A stretch of DNA of 64,000 nt from CAWCUZ01 sp963798795 (lineage in GTDB: Bacteria; Acidobacteriota; Vicinamibacteria; Vicinamibacterales; SCN-69-37). The notes under the pieces are model-generated. The model made no database searches, was not told the DNA's origin, and saw only the letters and a list, made by a program, of their open reading frames with translations. Below, in pieces: positions 27,139-36,700 of the stretch (its first letter is position 1; each line of letters opens with the position of its first letter). The DNA lies in the NCBI GenBank assembly GCA_963798795.1, contig CAWCUZ010000006.1, forward strand, positions 186,001-250,000, given 5' to 3'. A program made the position numbers and the translations under genes.

Positions 27139-27561
27139 ATGACGAAGATCGCCGATCTGCTGGAGACGTTTGCGCTGTTCGACGATCCCGCCGATCGCGC
27201 GAACCTGCTGCTGAGCTACGCGGACCAGTTCGAGGAAGTGCCGCCCGACGTGGCCACGCGGCCGTTCGGGCGGGAGCACCTCGTCCCGCACTGCGAATCG
27301 GAGGCGTACGTCTGGGCCGTCAAGCGGCCGGACGGCACGCTGAAGCTCTACTTCGCGGTCGAGAATCCGTCGGGTGTGTCCGCGAAGGCGCTCGCGACGA
27401 TTCTCGACCGCACCCTCTCCGGCCTGCGCCCCGAAGACATCGCCACCATTTCTCCCGACGTGGTCGAGCAGATCTTCCGCCAGAACATCTCGATGGGCAA
27501 GGGCATGGGCCTCATGTCGATGGTGCAGGCCGTGGGCGCCCTCGCCCGCGCCGCGATCTGA
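27139..27561 (+). CDS. SufE-family cysteine-desulfurase sulfur acceptor
   Basis: A 140-residue SufE-like protein. The acceptor cysteine is Cys52 in VPHCESEAYVW, the family's usual GCQSxVW position. It accepts persulfide sulfur from a SufS-type desulfurase and passes it to the cluster scaffold. No sufS or sufBCD lies in the window. Pairing with the upstream rhodanese (18 bp) suggests that sulfane sulfur from thiosulfate may enter the same relay. The family and active site are clear; the joint role is inference. Confidence 0.9.
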   Translation: MTKIADLLETFALFDDPADRANLLLSYADQFEEVPPDVATRPFGREHLVPHCESEAYVWAVKRPDGTLKLYFAVENPSGVSAKALATILDRTLSGLRPEDIATISPDVVEQIFRQNISMGKGMGLMSMVQAVGALARAAI

Positions 27562-27567
27562 GACGCG

Positions 27568-27581
27568 GAGGGTCTGACCCC
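27568..27581 (-). repeat. Intergenic 14-bp motif GGGGTCAGACCCTC (copy 2, inverted)
   Basis: The minus strand reads GGGGTCAGACCCTC, identical to 8507-8520. It lies 7 bp after the SufE stop, before a PadR promoter. Confidence 0.55.
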
Positions 27582-27596
27582 GCGTCCCGTCGTCTG

Positions 27597-27608
27597 TGAT
27601 ATATATCA
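27597..27608. promoter_or_regulatory. Palindrome TGATATATATCA before PadR
   Basis: The perfect 12-bp palindrome TGATATATATCA lies 10 bp before the PadR ATG (27618) in an otherwise G+C-rich region, followed by CACACATATGG. Its position and AT content suit a PadR operator overlapping the promoter of the PadR-ADOP unit. Binding is inferred. Confidence 0.5.
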
Positions 27609-27617
27609 GTCACACAT

Positions 27618-27962
27618 ATGGCAGACCCAATCACCGACGCCGCGGCCCGCAAGGGCAGCGCCGAGCTGCTCATCATGTCCGTCCTCGAACGCGCGGAGCT
27701 CCACGGCTATGACATCGGCCGCGAGATCGCGCGCCGGTCCGACGGCCTGCTGACCTTCCACGCGGCCTCGCTGTATCCGCTGCTCTACCGGCTCGAGGAC
27801 CGCGGACTCATCCAGGGCCGCTGGACCGGGCGGGTCGGACAGCGCCGCCGGCGCCTGTATCGCCTCACGCGCGAGGGCCGGACGATGCTGTCGCGCCAGC
27901 GGTCGCGGTGGTCGTCGTTCATCGATGCGCTCAGCAAGGCTGCGGGGTTGCGCCATGTCTGA
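27618..27962 (+). CDS. PadR-family transcriptional regulator
   Basis: A 114-residue PadR protein: SAELLIMSVLERAELHGYDI (first helices), ASLYPLLYRLEDRGLIQGRW (recognition helix) and RLYRLTREGRTMLSRQ (wing). Its last 8 bp overlap the start of the following ADOP, so the pair is translationally coupled. It is presumed to repress the pair through the palindrome just upstream. Confidence 0.92.
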   Translation: MADPITDAAARKGSAELLIMSVLERAELHGYDIGREIARRSDGLLTFHAASLYPLLYRLEDRGLIQGRWTGRVGQRRRRLYRLTREGRTMLSRQRSRWSSFIDALSKAAGLRHV

Positions 27963-30645
27963 CTGGACCGATCTCATCCGCCGGCGCCTCGCCCGACTCG
28001 GCCGGCCGGTTGCGCCGGCTGACACCCCCGAAGCGATTGCCGAAATTGCGGACCATCTCGAAGACGTTTATCGCGCGGCGATCGGGTCGGGCGCCTCGCC
28101 CGCGGAGGCCCATGCGGCCGCGGAGGCCGAGCTGGCAGGCCTGGATCCGCTCGCAAGCGCCATCGCGCGGCGGGCGTCGGCCTCCGCCGGCCTCCTGTCA
28201 CAGGCCGTCTCGAAGCCGCGCCCACTGGCCGGTTTGCCCTCGGACGCGCGACGGGCGCTGCGTCAGATCCGCCGCCGCCCCGGCTTTGCCGCGATCGTGA
28301 TCACCACGCTGGCCGTCGCCATCGGGTCGTGCACCGCGGTGTTCAGCATCGCCAACGCCATCCTGATCCGTTCGCTCCCGTATCCCGATGCCGGCCGTCT
28401 CGTGCTGCTGTGGGAAACCGACGCCAGTGATCCGTCGGACCAGTACATCGTGGCCGCCCCGGTGTACGAAGACTGGGCGCAGCGGAGTCGCACGCTCGAT
28501 CGGATCGGCATCTGGGAGTACCTGACGTTCAACATCGCCGCCGACGCCGAGCCGGAACAGGTCGCCGGCGTCCGCGCGTCGTCGAGTCTGTTCGACGTCC
28601 TGGGTGTGTCGCCCGTCATGGGTCGGACCTTCCGGACGGATGAGGACACCGCGGGTCGACACGTCGCGGTGATCAGTGACGCGGTCTGGCGTACGCACTT
28701 CGAGGCGGATCCGCGCGTCGTCGGCCGCACGCTGCGGCTGAACGGCGAGCCGTATGAGGTGATCGGCGTGATGCCGCCGCGGTTTCCGTTTCCTCGAGAC
28801 ACGACCAGCGTCTGGGTGCCCATGTCGTTCCGCAAGAGCGACCGGGTGCGCGACGCGCACTCCTTCTTCGTCGCGGGCCGGTTGAAAGACGACGTGACGT
28901 TCGATCAGGCGCGCGCGGAGATCCAGGGCATCGGGCGCGCGGTCGCGGCCGAGCACCCGGAAAACGAGGGCGAAGGGGCGACCCTCACGCGGATGTCGGA
29001 CTACGGCCTGCCGATGCTGCGAACGATGGTGCTGGCGCTGGGCGGGGCGGTCGGGTTCGTGCTGCTCATTGCGTGCGTCAACGTCGCCAGCCTGCAGGCG
29101 AGCCTGGGCCTCGCGCGCCGCCGTGAATTCGTCACCCGGCTGGCCCTGGGCGCTGGCCACGGCCGGCTCGCGGCGCAGCTCCTGCTGGAGGGACTCGCCC
29201 TCGCCATCTGCGGGGGCCTGGCCGGAACCGGGCTGGCGTGGCTGGCCACGCGGTCGCTCGGCGCGATCCTCACTCCGGAATTCCTGACGCTGCCATTGCG
29301 CGGCGCCGTCGACGTCACACTCGACGCCCGCGTCCTGCTCTTCACGCTGGCGATCTCGGTCGGCAGCGCGCTGGCCTTCGGCCTGGCGCCGCTCCTTGGA
29401 CTGCGCCGAACCGAGCCGCAGTCGGTGCTGCGGGAGGGTGGCCGGACCGCCACGCGGACGGCCCTGGGAGCGCGGCGGGTGCTGGTCGCCCTCGAGGTGG
29501 CGCTGGCGATTGTGGTGCTGTGCGGCGCGGGTCTGCTCATCCGAAGCCTGGTCAATCTGCTGCATGTCGACCCGGGCCTGGATCCAGACCGCGTGATGAC
29601 GGTGCAGGTGTCGCTGCCGCAGGCGAATCCGTACGGGCCGGCCGAGCGTGACACGTTCTGCGCCGACCTGACGCGCCGGCTCGACGAGCTGTCGCTGTTC
29701 GCGCACACGGGCGCGGTGAGTCACCTGCCGCTCAGCGGCGCCAATGCCGGGCGGGGATTCCGGATCGATGGCCGGCCGGCGCCTGCCGAGGGCGACGACA
29801 GCTCGGCGAACTATCGCGTCACGTGCCCCGGATATTTCGCGACGCTCGGCATCCCGGTGACGGCCGGACGCGACTTCACCCTGGCCGACCGCCGGGGCGG
29901 AGCGCCGGTCGTCATCATCAACCAGGCGACGGCGGATCGGTATTGGCCCGGCACCAGCCCGCTCGGCCAGCGCATCCGCCTGACGTACGGCGACGACCCG
30001 CCCTGGATGACGATTGTCGGCGTGACGGCCAACGTCCGGCACTTCGGTCTCGAGGACGTGCCACATCGCGAGATGTTCGTTCCGTACGGCCAGCTCGCCT
30101 GGCCGGTGATGACGGTCGTCGCCAGGACGACCGGCGCGCTCACGTCCGCCTCCGGCCGCGCGCTGCACGACGCCATCCGGCGGATTGATCCCGAGCTGCC
30201 GGCCGCGTCGGTCCGGACGATGACCGAGGTCGTGGAACGTTCGGTGGGGTGGCGCGAATCGTTCCTGCGGCTCGTGTCGATCTTCGCGGCGATCGGACTG
30301 CTGCTGGCCGCCCTGGGCGTCTACGGTGCGCTCGCTTACTACGTCTCGCAGCGGCGGCGCGAGCTGGGCGTGCGGCTGGCGCTCGGCGCGACACGCCGCG
30401 GCCTGGTGCAGTTCGTCATGCGGCAGGCGCTGGTGCCGATCGCGGTCGGCCTCGGCATCGGGATCGCCGGCTCGCTGGCGACGGGCCCGCTGCTCGCCAG
30501 TCTGCTCTTCCAGGTGGGGCCGGGCGATCCTGCCGTGACCGCCAGCATCGTCGCGCTGCTGGCGATCGTGGCGCTGGCGGCGAGCTGGGCCCCGGCCCGG
30601 CGCGCCGCCGCGATCGATCCGGTGCGGGTGCTGCGAGAGGAGTAG
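27955..30645 (+). CDS. ADOP-type MacB/FtsX-like permease
   Basis: An 896-residue intact ADOP. The cytosolic prefix (about 1-75) includes the EIADHLEDVYRAA segment. It is followed by the first transmembrane helix and RSLPYPDAGR, a periplasmic core, an FtsX block (LIACVNVASLQASLGLARRR, then LALGAGHGRL), a second periplasmic core and a final FtsX block (LGVRLALGATRRGLVQF) ending in AAAIDPVRVLREE. No ATPase gene is adjacent. The TAG stop is the first base of a 60-bp palindrome. It is the best-preserved ADOP of the window and a good reference for correcting the frames of the others. Confidence 0.93.
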   Translation: MSDWTDLIRRRLARLGRPVAPADTPEAIAEIADHLEDVYRAAIGSGASPAEAHAAAEAELAGLDPLASAIARRASASAGLLSQAVSKPRPLAGLPSDARRALRQIRRRPGFAAIVITTLAVAIGSCTAVFSIANAILIRSLPYPDAGRLVLLWETDASDPSDQYIVAAPVYEDWAQRSRTLDRIGIWEYLTFNIAADAEPEQVAGVRASSSLFDVLGVSPVMGRTFRTDEDTAGRHVAVISDAVWRTHFEADPRVVGRTLRLNGEPYEVIGVMPPRFPFPRDTTSVWVPMSFRKSDRVRDAHSFFVAGRLKDDVTFDQARAEIQGIGRAVAAEHPENEGEGATLTRMSDYGLPMLRTMVLALGGAVGFVLLIACVNVASLQASLGLARRREFVTRLALGAGHGRLAAQLLLEGLALAICGGLAGTGLAWLATRSLGAILTPEFLTLPLRGAVDVTLDARVLLFTLAISVGSALAFGLAPLLGLRRTEPQSVLREGGRTATRTALGARRVLVALEVALAIVVLCGAGLLIRSLVNLLHVDPGLDPDRVMTVQVSLPQANPYGPAERDTFCADLTRRLDELSLFAHTGAVSHLPLSGANAGRGFRIDGRPAPAEGDDSSANYRVTCPGYFATLGIPVTAGRDFTLADRRGGAPVVIINQATADRYWPGTSPLGQRIRLTYGDDPPWMTIVGVTANVRHFGLEDVPHREMFVPYGQLAWPVMTVVARTTGALTSASGRALHDAIRRIDPELPAASVRTMTEVVERSVGWRESFLRLVSIFAAIGLLLAALGVYGALAYYVSQRRRELGVRLALGATRRGLVQFVMRQALVPIAVGLGIGIAGSLATGPLLASLLFQVGPGDPAVTASIVALLAIVALAASWAPARRAAAIDPVRVLREE

Positions 30646-30704
30646 GGGGACGGGAGCGTTTTCCACAGAAACGGGCGTTTCTGTGGAAAACGCTCCCGTC
30701 CCCC
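30645..30704. repeat. Perfect 29-bp inverted repeat (60-bp palindromic element)
   Basis: The left arm 30645-30673 (begins GGGGGACGGGAGCG, ends CAGAAACG) and the right arm 30676-30704 are exact reverse complements around a GG centre. The left arm starts at the final G of the ADOP stop codon, and the right arm ends 15 bp before the next ATG. Such long perfect dyads in gene gaps are typical of REP/MITE-like mobile elements. It would also form a very strong hairpin in RNA and could act as a terminator or 3'-end stabiliser. Confidence 0.9.
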
Positions 30705-30718
30705 TCTATCCTGATTGG

Positions 30719-32410
30719 ATGGATACACGTGCATGCGCCATCGCGATTCTTCTGGCGGGCGCGGGGGCCTGCGGATCCGAACCGGCGCAGCCGGCCGGTC
30801 CGGTTCCGCTGAAGGACCTCCCCACCATCAATACCGACGCGGTCCTGGCCGACATCCGAACGCTGTCGTCGGACGAGTTCGCCGGCCGCGCACCCGGCAC
30901 GAAAGGCGAGGACCTGACGGTCTCGTATCTGATCGATCGGTTCAAGGACGCGGGCGTCGAGCCCGGCAATCCGGACGGCTCGTGGACGCAGAAGGTGCCG
31001 CTCGTGGGCATCAACCCGTCCAGCTTCACGCCGCTCGTCGTCAAGAAGGGCGGCCGCACGCACAGTTTCAAACCGCACGACGCGGTCGTCGCGTTCAGCC
31101 AGCGCGTCACCGACACGATCGACGTCAGCAACTCGGACATCGTCTTCGTCGGCTACGGCGTGCAGGCGCCGGAATTCCAGTGGGACGATTTCAAGGGCGT
31201 CGACGTGAAGGGCAAGACGCTCGTGATGCTGGTGAACGACCCGCCCGTGCCGGACCCGGCCGATCCGTCGCAGCTCGACTCGACGGTCTTCGGCGGCAAG
31301 GCGATGACCTACTACGGCCGGTGGACCTACAAGTACGACAAGGCGGCCGAACTGGGTGCGGCCGCGGTGTTCATCGTGCACGAGACCGGCCCGGCCGGCT
31401 ATCCGTTCAATGTCGTGCAGGGCTTTGGCGGCGAGCGCTTCGATCTGGAAACGCCCGACAAGAACATGAACCGCGCGGCCATCCAGGGCTGGCTCTCGTT
31501 CGACGCCGCCAGGGCGCTGTTCCAGATGGCGGGCCTCGATTTCGACAGGATGAAGGCCGCCGCCGTCAGCCGCACGTTCAAGCCGGTGCCGCTCAACGCG
31601 ACGGCGTCCATGTCGTTCGGCCAGTCGCTGCGGACGGTGAATTCTCAGAATGTGGTGGCGAAGCTCGCGGGCAGCGATCCGAACCTGAAGAACGAGTACG
31701 TGCTCTACACCGCGCACTGGGATCACCTCGGCGTGGGCGACCCGGTCGACGGCGACAACATCTACAACGGCGCCCGGGACAACGCGAGCGGCACGGCGAT
31801 GCTGCTGGAGTTCGCGCGCGAATTCAAGAAGGTGCAGCCGCAGCCCAAGCGGTCGATCGTGTTCCTGGCCGTGACGGCCGAAGAGCAGGGCCTCCTCGGC
31901 TCGGAGTACTACGCCAAGTTTCCACTCTACCCCCTGGACAAGACGCTCGCCAATATCAACATGGACGAGATCAACGTGTGGGGCCGGACCAGCGACTTCA
32001 CCGTGATCGGCCTCGGGGCATCGCAGCTGGACGACTACCTGCGCGACGCCGCCGCCGAACAGGGCCGAACGCTGCGGCCCGATTCAGAACCCGAGAAGGG
32101 CTACTACTACCGGTCCGACCACTTCAACTTCGCCAAGGTCGGCGTGCCGGCGCTCGCCACCGACTCGGGCACCGTGTTCCCCGACAAGGCGGCCGGCTAC
32201 GGGGAGGAGAAGCGGAACGAGTGGACGGAGAAGGACTACCATCAGCCGTCCGATGAGATCAAGGACTGGTGGGATCTGACCGGCGCCGCCGAGGACGGCA
32301 AGCTTCTGTTCGCGGTCGGCTACCGCGTCGCCAATGCCGACACGTACCCGGTGTGGAGCGCCGGCAACGAGTTCAAGGCGATCCGCGAGAAGAGCCTCGC
32401 TGGAGGGTAG
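30719..32410 (+). CDS. M28-family zinc aminopeptidase lipoprotein
   Basis: A 563-residue exported peptidase with a lipobox (GAGAC) at the end of its signal peptide. An N-terminal region and a protease-associated-like insert (about 110-290) precede the M28 catalytic domain. The di-zinc ligands and catalytic residues are visible: His in YTAHWDHLG, Asp in GARDNASGTA, Glu-Glu in VTAEEQGLLGSEYY, Asp in NINMDEIN and His in DYHQPSDE. It removes N-terminal residues from peptides in the periplasm or at the cell surface. The gene starts 15 bp after the palindromic element. Confidence 0.93.
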   Translation: MDTRACAIAILLAGAGACGSEPAQPAGPVPLKDLPTINTDAVLADIRTLSSDEFAGRAPGTKGEDLTVSYLIDRFKDAGVEPGNPDGSWTQKVPLVGINPSSFTPLVVKKGGRTHSFKPHDAVVAFSQRVTDTIDVSNSDIVFVGYGVQAPEFQWDDFKGVDVKGKTLVMLVNDPPVPDPADPSQLDSTVFGGKAMTYYGRWTYKYDKAAELGAAAVFIVHETGPAGYPFNVVQGFGGERFDLETPDKNMNRAAIQGWLSFDAARALFQMAGLDFDRMKAAAVSRTFKPVPLNATASMSFGQSLRTVNSQNVVAKLAGSDPNLKNEYVLYTAHWDHLGVGDPVDGDNIYNGARDNASGTAMLLEFAREFKKVQPQPKRSIVFLAVTAEEQGLLGSEYYAKFPLYPLDKTLANINMDEINVWGRTSDFTVIGLGASQLDDYLRDAAAEQGRTLRPDSEPEKGYYYRSDHFNFAKVGVPALATDSGTVFPDKAAGYGEEKRNEWTEKDYHQPSDEIKDWWDLTGAAEDGKLLFAVGYRVANADTYPVWSAGNEFKAIREKSLAGG

Positions 32411-32481
32411 TCGGTCGCGAGGTCGCCGACGTACGACACCTCCACGCCGTGCGCGCAGATCGTCCGCCAGCGCGTCCGCCG

Positions 32482-33099
32482 ATGAAAGGACAAACACTTC
32501 GCCGCTGCGCCTGGTGCGGGGACGACCCTTTGTACGTGCGGTACCACGACGAGGAGTGGGGCGTGCCGGCGCACGACGACCGCCGGCTCTTCGAGATGCT
32601 GGTCCTCGAGGGGGCGCAGGCGGGCTTGAGCTGGATCACGATTCTTCGCAAGCGGCCGGCCTACCGGCGGGCGTTCGCCCGCTTCGATCCGCGGAAGGTC
32701 GCCCGCTACGATCGCCGCAGCGTGACCGCCCTGCTCCGCGATCCCGGCATCGTCCGCAACCGTTTGAAGATCGAAGGCACGGTTCGAAACGCGCGAGCGT
32801 TTCTGGAGGTCCAGCGGGAGTTCGGCCGCTTCGATGCCTACGTCTGGCGCTTCGTCAATGGCCGGCCGAAGGTGAACCGTCCGCGGTCGTCCGGCGAGAT
32901 CCGCCCGACGAGCCCCGAGTCGGACGCGTTGAGCCGCGACCTGAAGCGCCGCGGCTTCACGTTCGTCGGCTCGACGATCTGCTATGCGTTCATGCAGGCG
33001 GTGGGGCTGGTGGACGATCACGTCGTCGGATGTCATCGCGCTGGCTCCGTCGGCCTGGCGCGTCGTGCGCCGACACGGGTCGGCACTCGTCCTTTTTGA
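32482..33099 (+). CDS. tag: DNA-3-methyladenine glycosylase I
   Basis: A 205-residue base-excision-repair glycosylase. The family features are clear: an N-terminal RCAWCGDDPLYVRYHDEEWG containing zinc-ligand Cys and His, GLSWITILRKRPAYRRAF (catalytic/base-pocket region), and C-terminal TFVGSTICYAFMQAVGLVDD followed by HVVGCH, which supplies the remaining zinc ligands. It removes 3-methyladenine from alkylated DNA. Start at ATG 32482. The last about 25 residues after GCH are non-conserved and rich in Arg and Gly. Confidence 0.93.
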   Translation: MKGQTLRRCAWCGDDPLYVRYHDEEWGVPAHDDRRLFEMLVLEGAQAGLSWITILRKRPAYRRAFARFDPRKVARYDRRSVTALLRDPGIVRNRLKIEGTVRNARAFLEVQREFGRFDAYVWRFVNGRPKVNRPRSSGEIRPTSPESDALSRDLKRRGFTFVGSTICYAFMQAVGLVDDHVVGCHRAGSVGLARRAPTRVGTRPF

Positions 33100-33467
33100 G
33101 AGCGCTGGGCCAGCGGACCCGGGGCTGGGCCAGCGGACCAGTCGGGCCGCCGAACGTGCCGAGCGGATCCGGAAGTCCAGGAGATCTGCCGCGACTGCGG
33201 GCCGGGGCAAGAGCCGCTTCGGTTGCCAACTCGTGGTTCACCGGCCCACCCGACGGGTCAGCGTGTGCCATAAGGCCGCTGGCCCACCGGCGCGGGTTGA
33301 GCGGCCCGGTTCGGGGCTCGCGTGGCCGCTTGGGGCCGCGGACCCCTGCGGGGTTCCCCGGCCAAGGCTGGGTCAGCGGCCCGCGGTGGGGTTCAGCGGA
33401 CCACCGGATCGCCGGAGGTAGGCGCGCCGGCCCAAGCGCGCCTCTCCGGCCGCCCGCCGCGCGGGAT
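33100..33467. repeat. Non-coding stretch with four degenerate copies of GCTGGGCCAGCGGACC
   Basis: No credible gene covers these 368 bp. GCTGGGCCAGCGGACC occurs exactly at 33104-33119 and 33124-33139. Diverged copies are at 33366-33381 (GCTGGGTCAGCGGCCC) and about 33387-33402. The spacing is irregular and the unit is partly self-complementary (TGGGCCA), so this could be a decayed repeat cluster or an untranslated structural region. Confidence 0.6.
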
Positions 33468-33737
33468 TCAAGGATTCAAGCCCCGAGGTTCGGCGACAAT
33501 CGCGATGCGGTTCTCGGCGCCGGCGCGCGGGTCAGGATTGATCGTCGATCGACTGGCCATCAGCAGTCGACCGTCGCCGTACGCGGACGCCGGATCCCAG
33601 CGATTCGCCGGATCGGCGCCCGCGAGGACCGCGAGTGCGACGATGCCCACGAATGCGCCGCCGAGGGCCAGCGGGTCCGTGGCATCGTTCCCATCGCTAG
33701 ACGATGGGACTCTACGGGCCTGGGACGGGAGTGTCAA
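33468..33737 (-). CDS. Short hypothetical reading frame downstream of the PKD protease
   Basis: An 89-codon frame with one hydrophobic segment (GAFVGIVALAVLAG) and a hydrophilic tail. It begins 12 bp after the protease stop, on the same strand. The hydrophobic segment looks like a signal peptide, but no ribosome-binding site or family is recognised. It may be a small exported protein, the start of a decayed gene, or chance. Confidence 0.25.
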   Translation of the reverse strand: MTLPSQARRVPSSSDGNDATDPLALGGAFVGIVALAVLAGADPANRWDPASAYGDGRLLMASRSTINPDPRAGAENRIAIVAEPRGLNP

Positions 33738-33749
33738 CCCGTCCGAACG

Positions 33750-36700
33750 CTATCTCACCCTCAGCCTCACCGTGTCCTCGGCCTGCCAGAAGCCGTCGGT
33801 CACGACGATGCGCAGCGTCGGACGCGGTCCGGAGAGGCGGGCTGGATCGACCTGGCGCTCGGTGGCCCGCGTCCACGGCAGCGTCAAGGCGCTCCAGGGT
33901 GCCTCGCCGTCCGGACTGTAGTAGAGCGTGTACACAATGGGATCACCGTCCGGATCGGAGCCCAACCAGGCCACACGGATCGCGCCATTCCCCGCCGCGG
34001 GCTCCGGCTCGGCCAGCCGCACGGCGGGCGGGTACGGTGAGCGATCGAGCCGCATCTCGGTGACGTCGCCGTGCTTGACGACGACCGCGGCGGCGTCCGC
34101 CGAGTAGGGCGCCGCCACCCAGAACCACCCGCCGTCGCGGGTCGGAGGCTGGTCAGGCAGGAGCCGGCCCTCGGTGTCAATCGCGTGACCGGGCGAAACG
34201 GGCACAGTCGCGAAGGTCGTCCTGTAGAGGAGCGCTTCGGAGCTGTCCCGCACCTCGACGGAGTACTCGCCCGGAGCGGACAGACGTGTCGGTTGGTCGT
34301 CCACCACGCGCACCGGATCCAACGCGACCCCGCCTCCGCCGGGAATGACCAGGCCCGACACGAGGAACCACCGGTCCGCCTGTTCGCCGCGCGCGGAGAC
34401 GCCGGACCGAAGCGCGGCCGCGAGGCTCGATGCAAACGGACCCGATCGAATCCGGCGGCTCCATGACCGGCGGGGCCGGCGACGCGGGACCACAATCTGC
34501 CGGTTCCGGCGTTCCACCTGCGGCGGCGAGCCGCGGGTCGTTCAGGAGCTTCGCGTACTGCTCGTTGGTAATAAAGAGTACCTGGTGCGCCGATGCCATC
34601 TGGATACATCAGGGACAGGACGGCGTGGGTGTTCGGCGCCTCGGCGTTCCCTTCGCGCTTCGACTTGTTGGCTCCCCGGCTCCCGTCCGGCGCCAGGCGG
34701 AAGCCCTCGATGGCGTCCGAGCCGGCCCGGCCGTCGTCGAGACAGCTCTGGTACCGGCCGCCGGCGCACGAGCTGGAATGCTGCAGGCCGAACGCGTGCC
34801 CGAACTCGTGGGCCACGGTACCGGTGGCCCGCAGCAGCGTCTGCGGACCAATCGTGTCCGGCACGAAGACGCTGATGGTGTGCAGCGGGAACCGATAGGT
34901 GAACCCGGCGAGCCTGGGCTGAATGGCGCCGGGCATGAACAGAATGAGCATGTCGACGTGCGCGTTGACCGAGAGCACGTCGTAGGCCTGCTTGGCCAGG
35001 TAATCATCCCGGCCCACGGTCTCGAACACGTTCGTGTAGACCATCAGGCCCGCCGCGTCGGTGCGGCGGAACATGAAGGGCTCGCTCGCGGGCAACTCGC
35101 CGGTCATGCCGCTCACGTCGACCACCGGGAAATTCTGCTGCGTAAAGGTCGCGCCGTCGCGGACGATGGCGGCGGTCAGCTCCCGCAGCGCGGGCGGCAC
35201 GCCGTCCGCCCACGGCCCTACCAGCAGGTGCCAGGCCTCGAACGTCAGCCGCGGGGACGCGGAGTAGTGCTCGAGGCTGAGCGGCGCGCTGTCGTAGTGG
35301 CGCGGAGGCGTTCGGTCCTGCCCGGTCGGCGTCACCGTCGCGCTGACCACGGAGGTCGCGCCGGTTCCAGAGGGCTTCCAGCCGAAAAAGTTGACGCTGT
35401 TGCGAGCCATCACGACGTCGTCGGAGGCAATCCGATCCGGACGCGTGACGGACGGCACCGTCCGAGCCGGATACGCCGCGACCGGCCCGCCGTCCACCTC
35501 GACCTTCACGTCGGCCGGAAAGCTCACGACCTGCCAGTCCGGGTGAACATCCGGCTTCTCCCGCCAGTCCACATACACCCGCGTCAGCGTGGTCTTGTCC
35601 GGCACCAAAGGCGTGTCCTGCGCGACCTGGTAGACGGCGACGCGAACCCCGTCGGGCTGGACGATCGTCGAGAAACGCCAGGAACGATCGTCATCCATCC
35701 GTTCTCCGGCCGCGCCGCGAAGACCTCGGTCGCCGCCCGCGACCGTCGCGCGGTAGATGACGCCGTCCAGCAGTGCGGCCGCCGGCACGAAGCGAAACGT
35801 CCGGTCGCTCGTCGGCTCCAGGACGCCGTCCACCTGCGCGTAGGCCTCGGTCGGCGTGCCCGCCCCGCTGACCACGTCGGGCAGGCGGTACTCGAGGCGA
35901 AACGCCGTGTCGTTCAGGGTTGACGGATCGTACGCCTCGGTGAGCGCCACCCGCACCTCCGGTGAGTCGAAGTCCACGTTCTTGCGATTCGGCGCCGGAG
36001 AGAGCGACTCTACGGCGAGGATTCCCGAACTGAAGCACGGGCGCTCCTGCCGTGCCATCGCGTAGCCGACGATGCGGCTCGGCGCCGCGGTGAACGACCC
36101 GGTGAGGTGGTACGACTCGCGGCCGAAGGCCATCCCGACATCGAGCCGTCCCGCAATCCGCTCCGGGCTGACTTGCGTGAGGGTCACCAATCCCGACTCG
36201 GCGTTGCCCCGCCACAGTCCCCCCGAGCAGTCGACGCCCGGCCGGTCGCACATCAACATGTCCTGAACCCGGAATACGCCCGGTTGGGGGTTCGCCGACC
36301 TGGCGGCCCTGAAGGTGCCCGGGCGAAGCGGCGCCGGAAGCTGGGCTCCGAAGATCACCGTGTCGCCCCGGTCGCCCCGCGCGATGATCGCGAGCTGACA
36401 GGTTCCGGCCGGGATCGTGGGGGAGCTTGTCGCCGGGATGACCGTGAAGCCGGGCCGGTGGTCGAAGCCGCCCTCAATCGCTGCGTTGACAGCGCCGGAG
36501 ACCTCGAACTGCTGCGTTCGCTCCACCGGGATCATCACGGTCCGTGCCGCGCTCGCCCCGTCGTCGTCTTCCACGACGAGTTGCACCGCGAAGACGCCGG
36601 CCTGACCAAAGCGGTGGGTGGCCTCCCGCAAATCGACACCCGCTGTCGTGCTGCCGTCGCCGAAGTCCCAGCGGTAGGTCAGAACGTCACTCGTCCCGGG

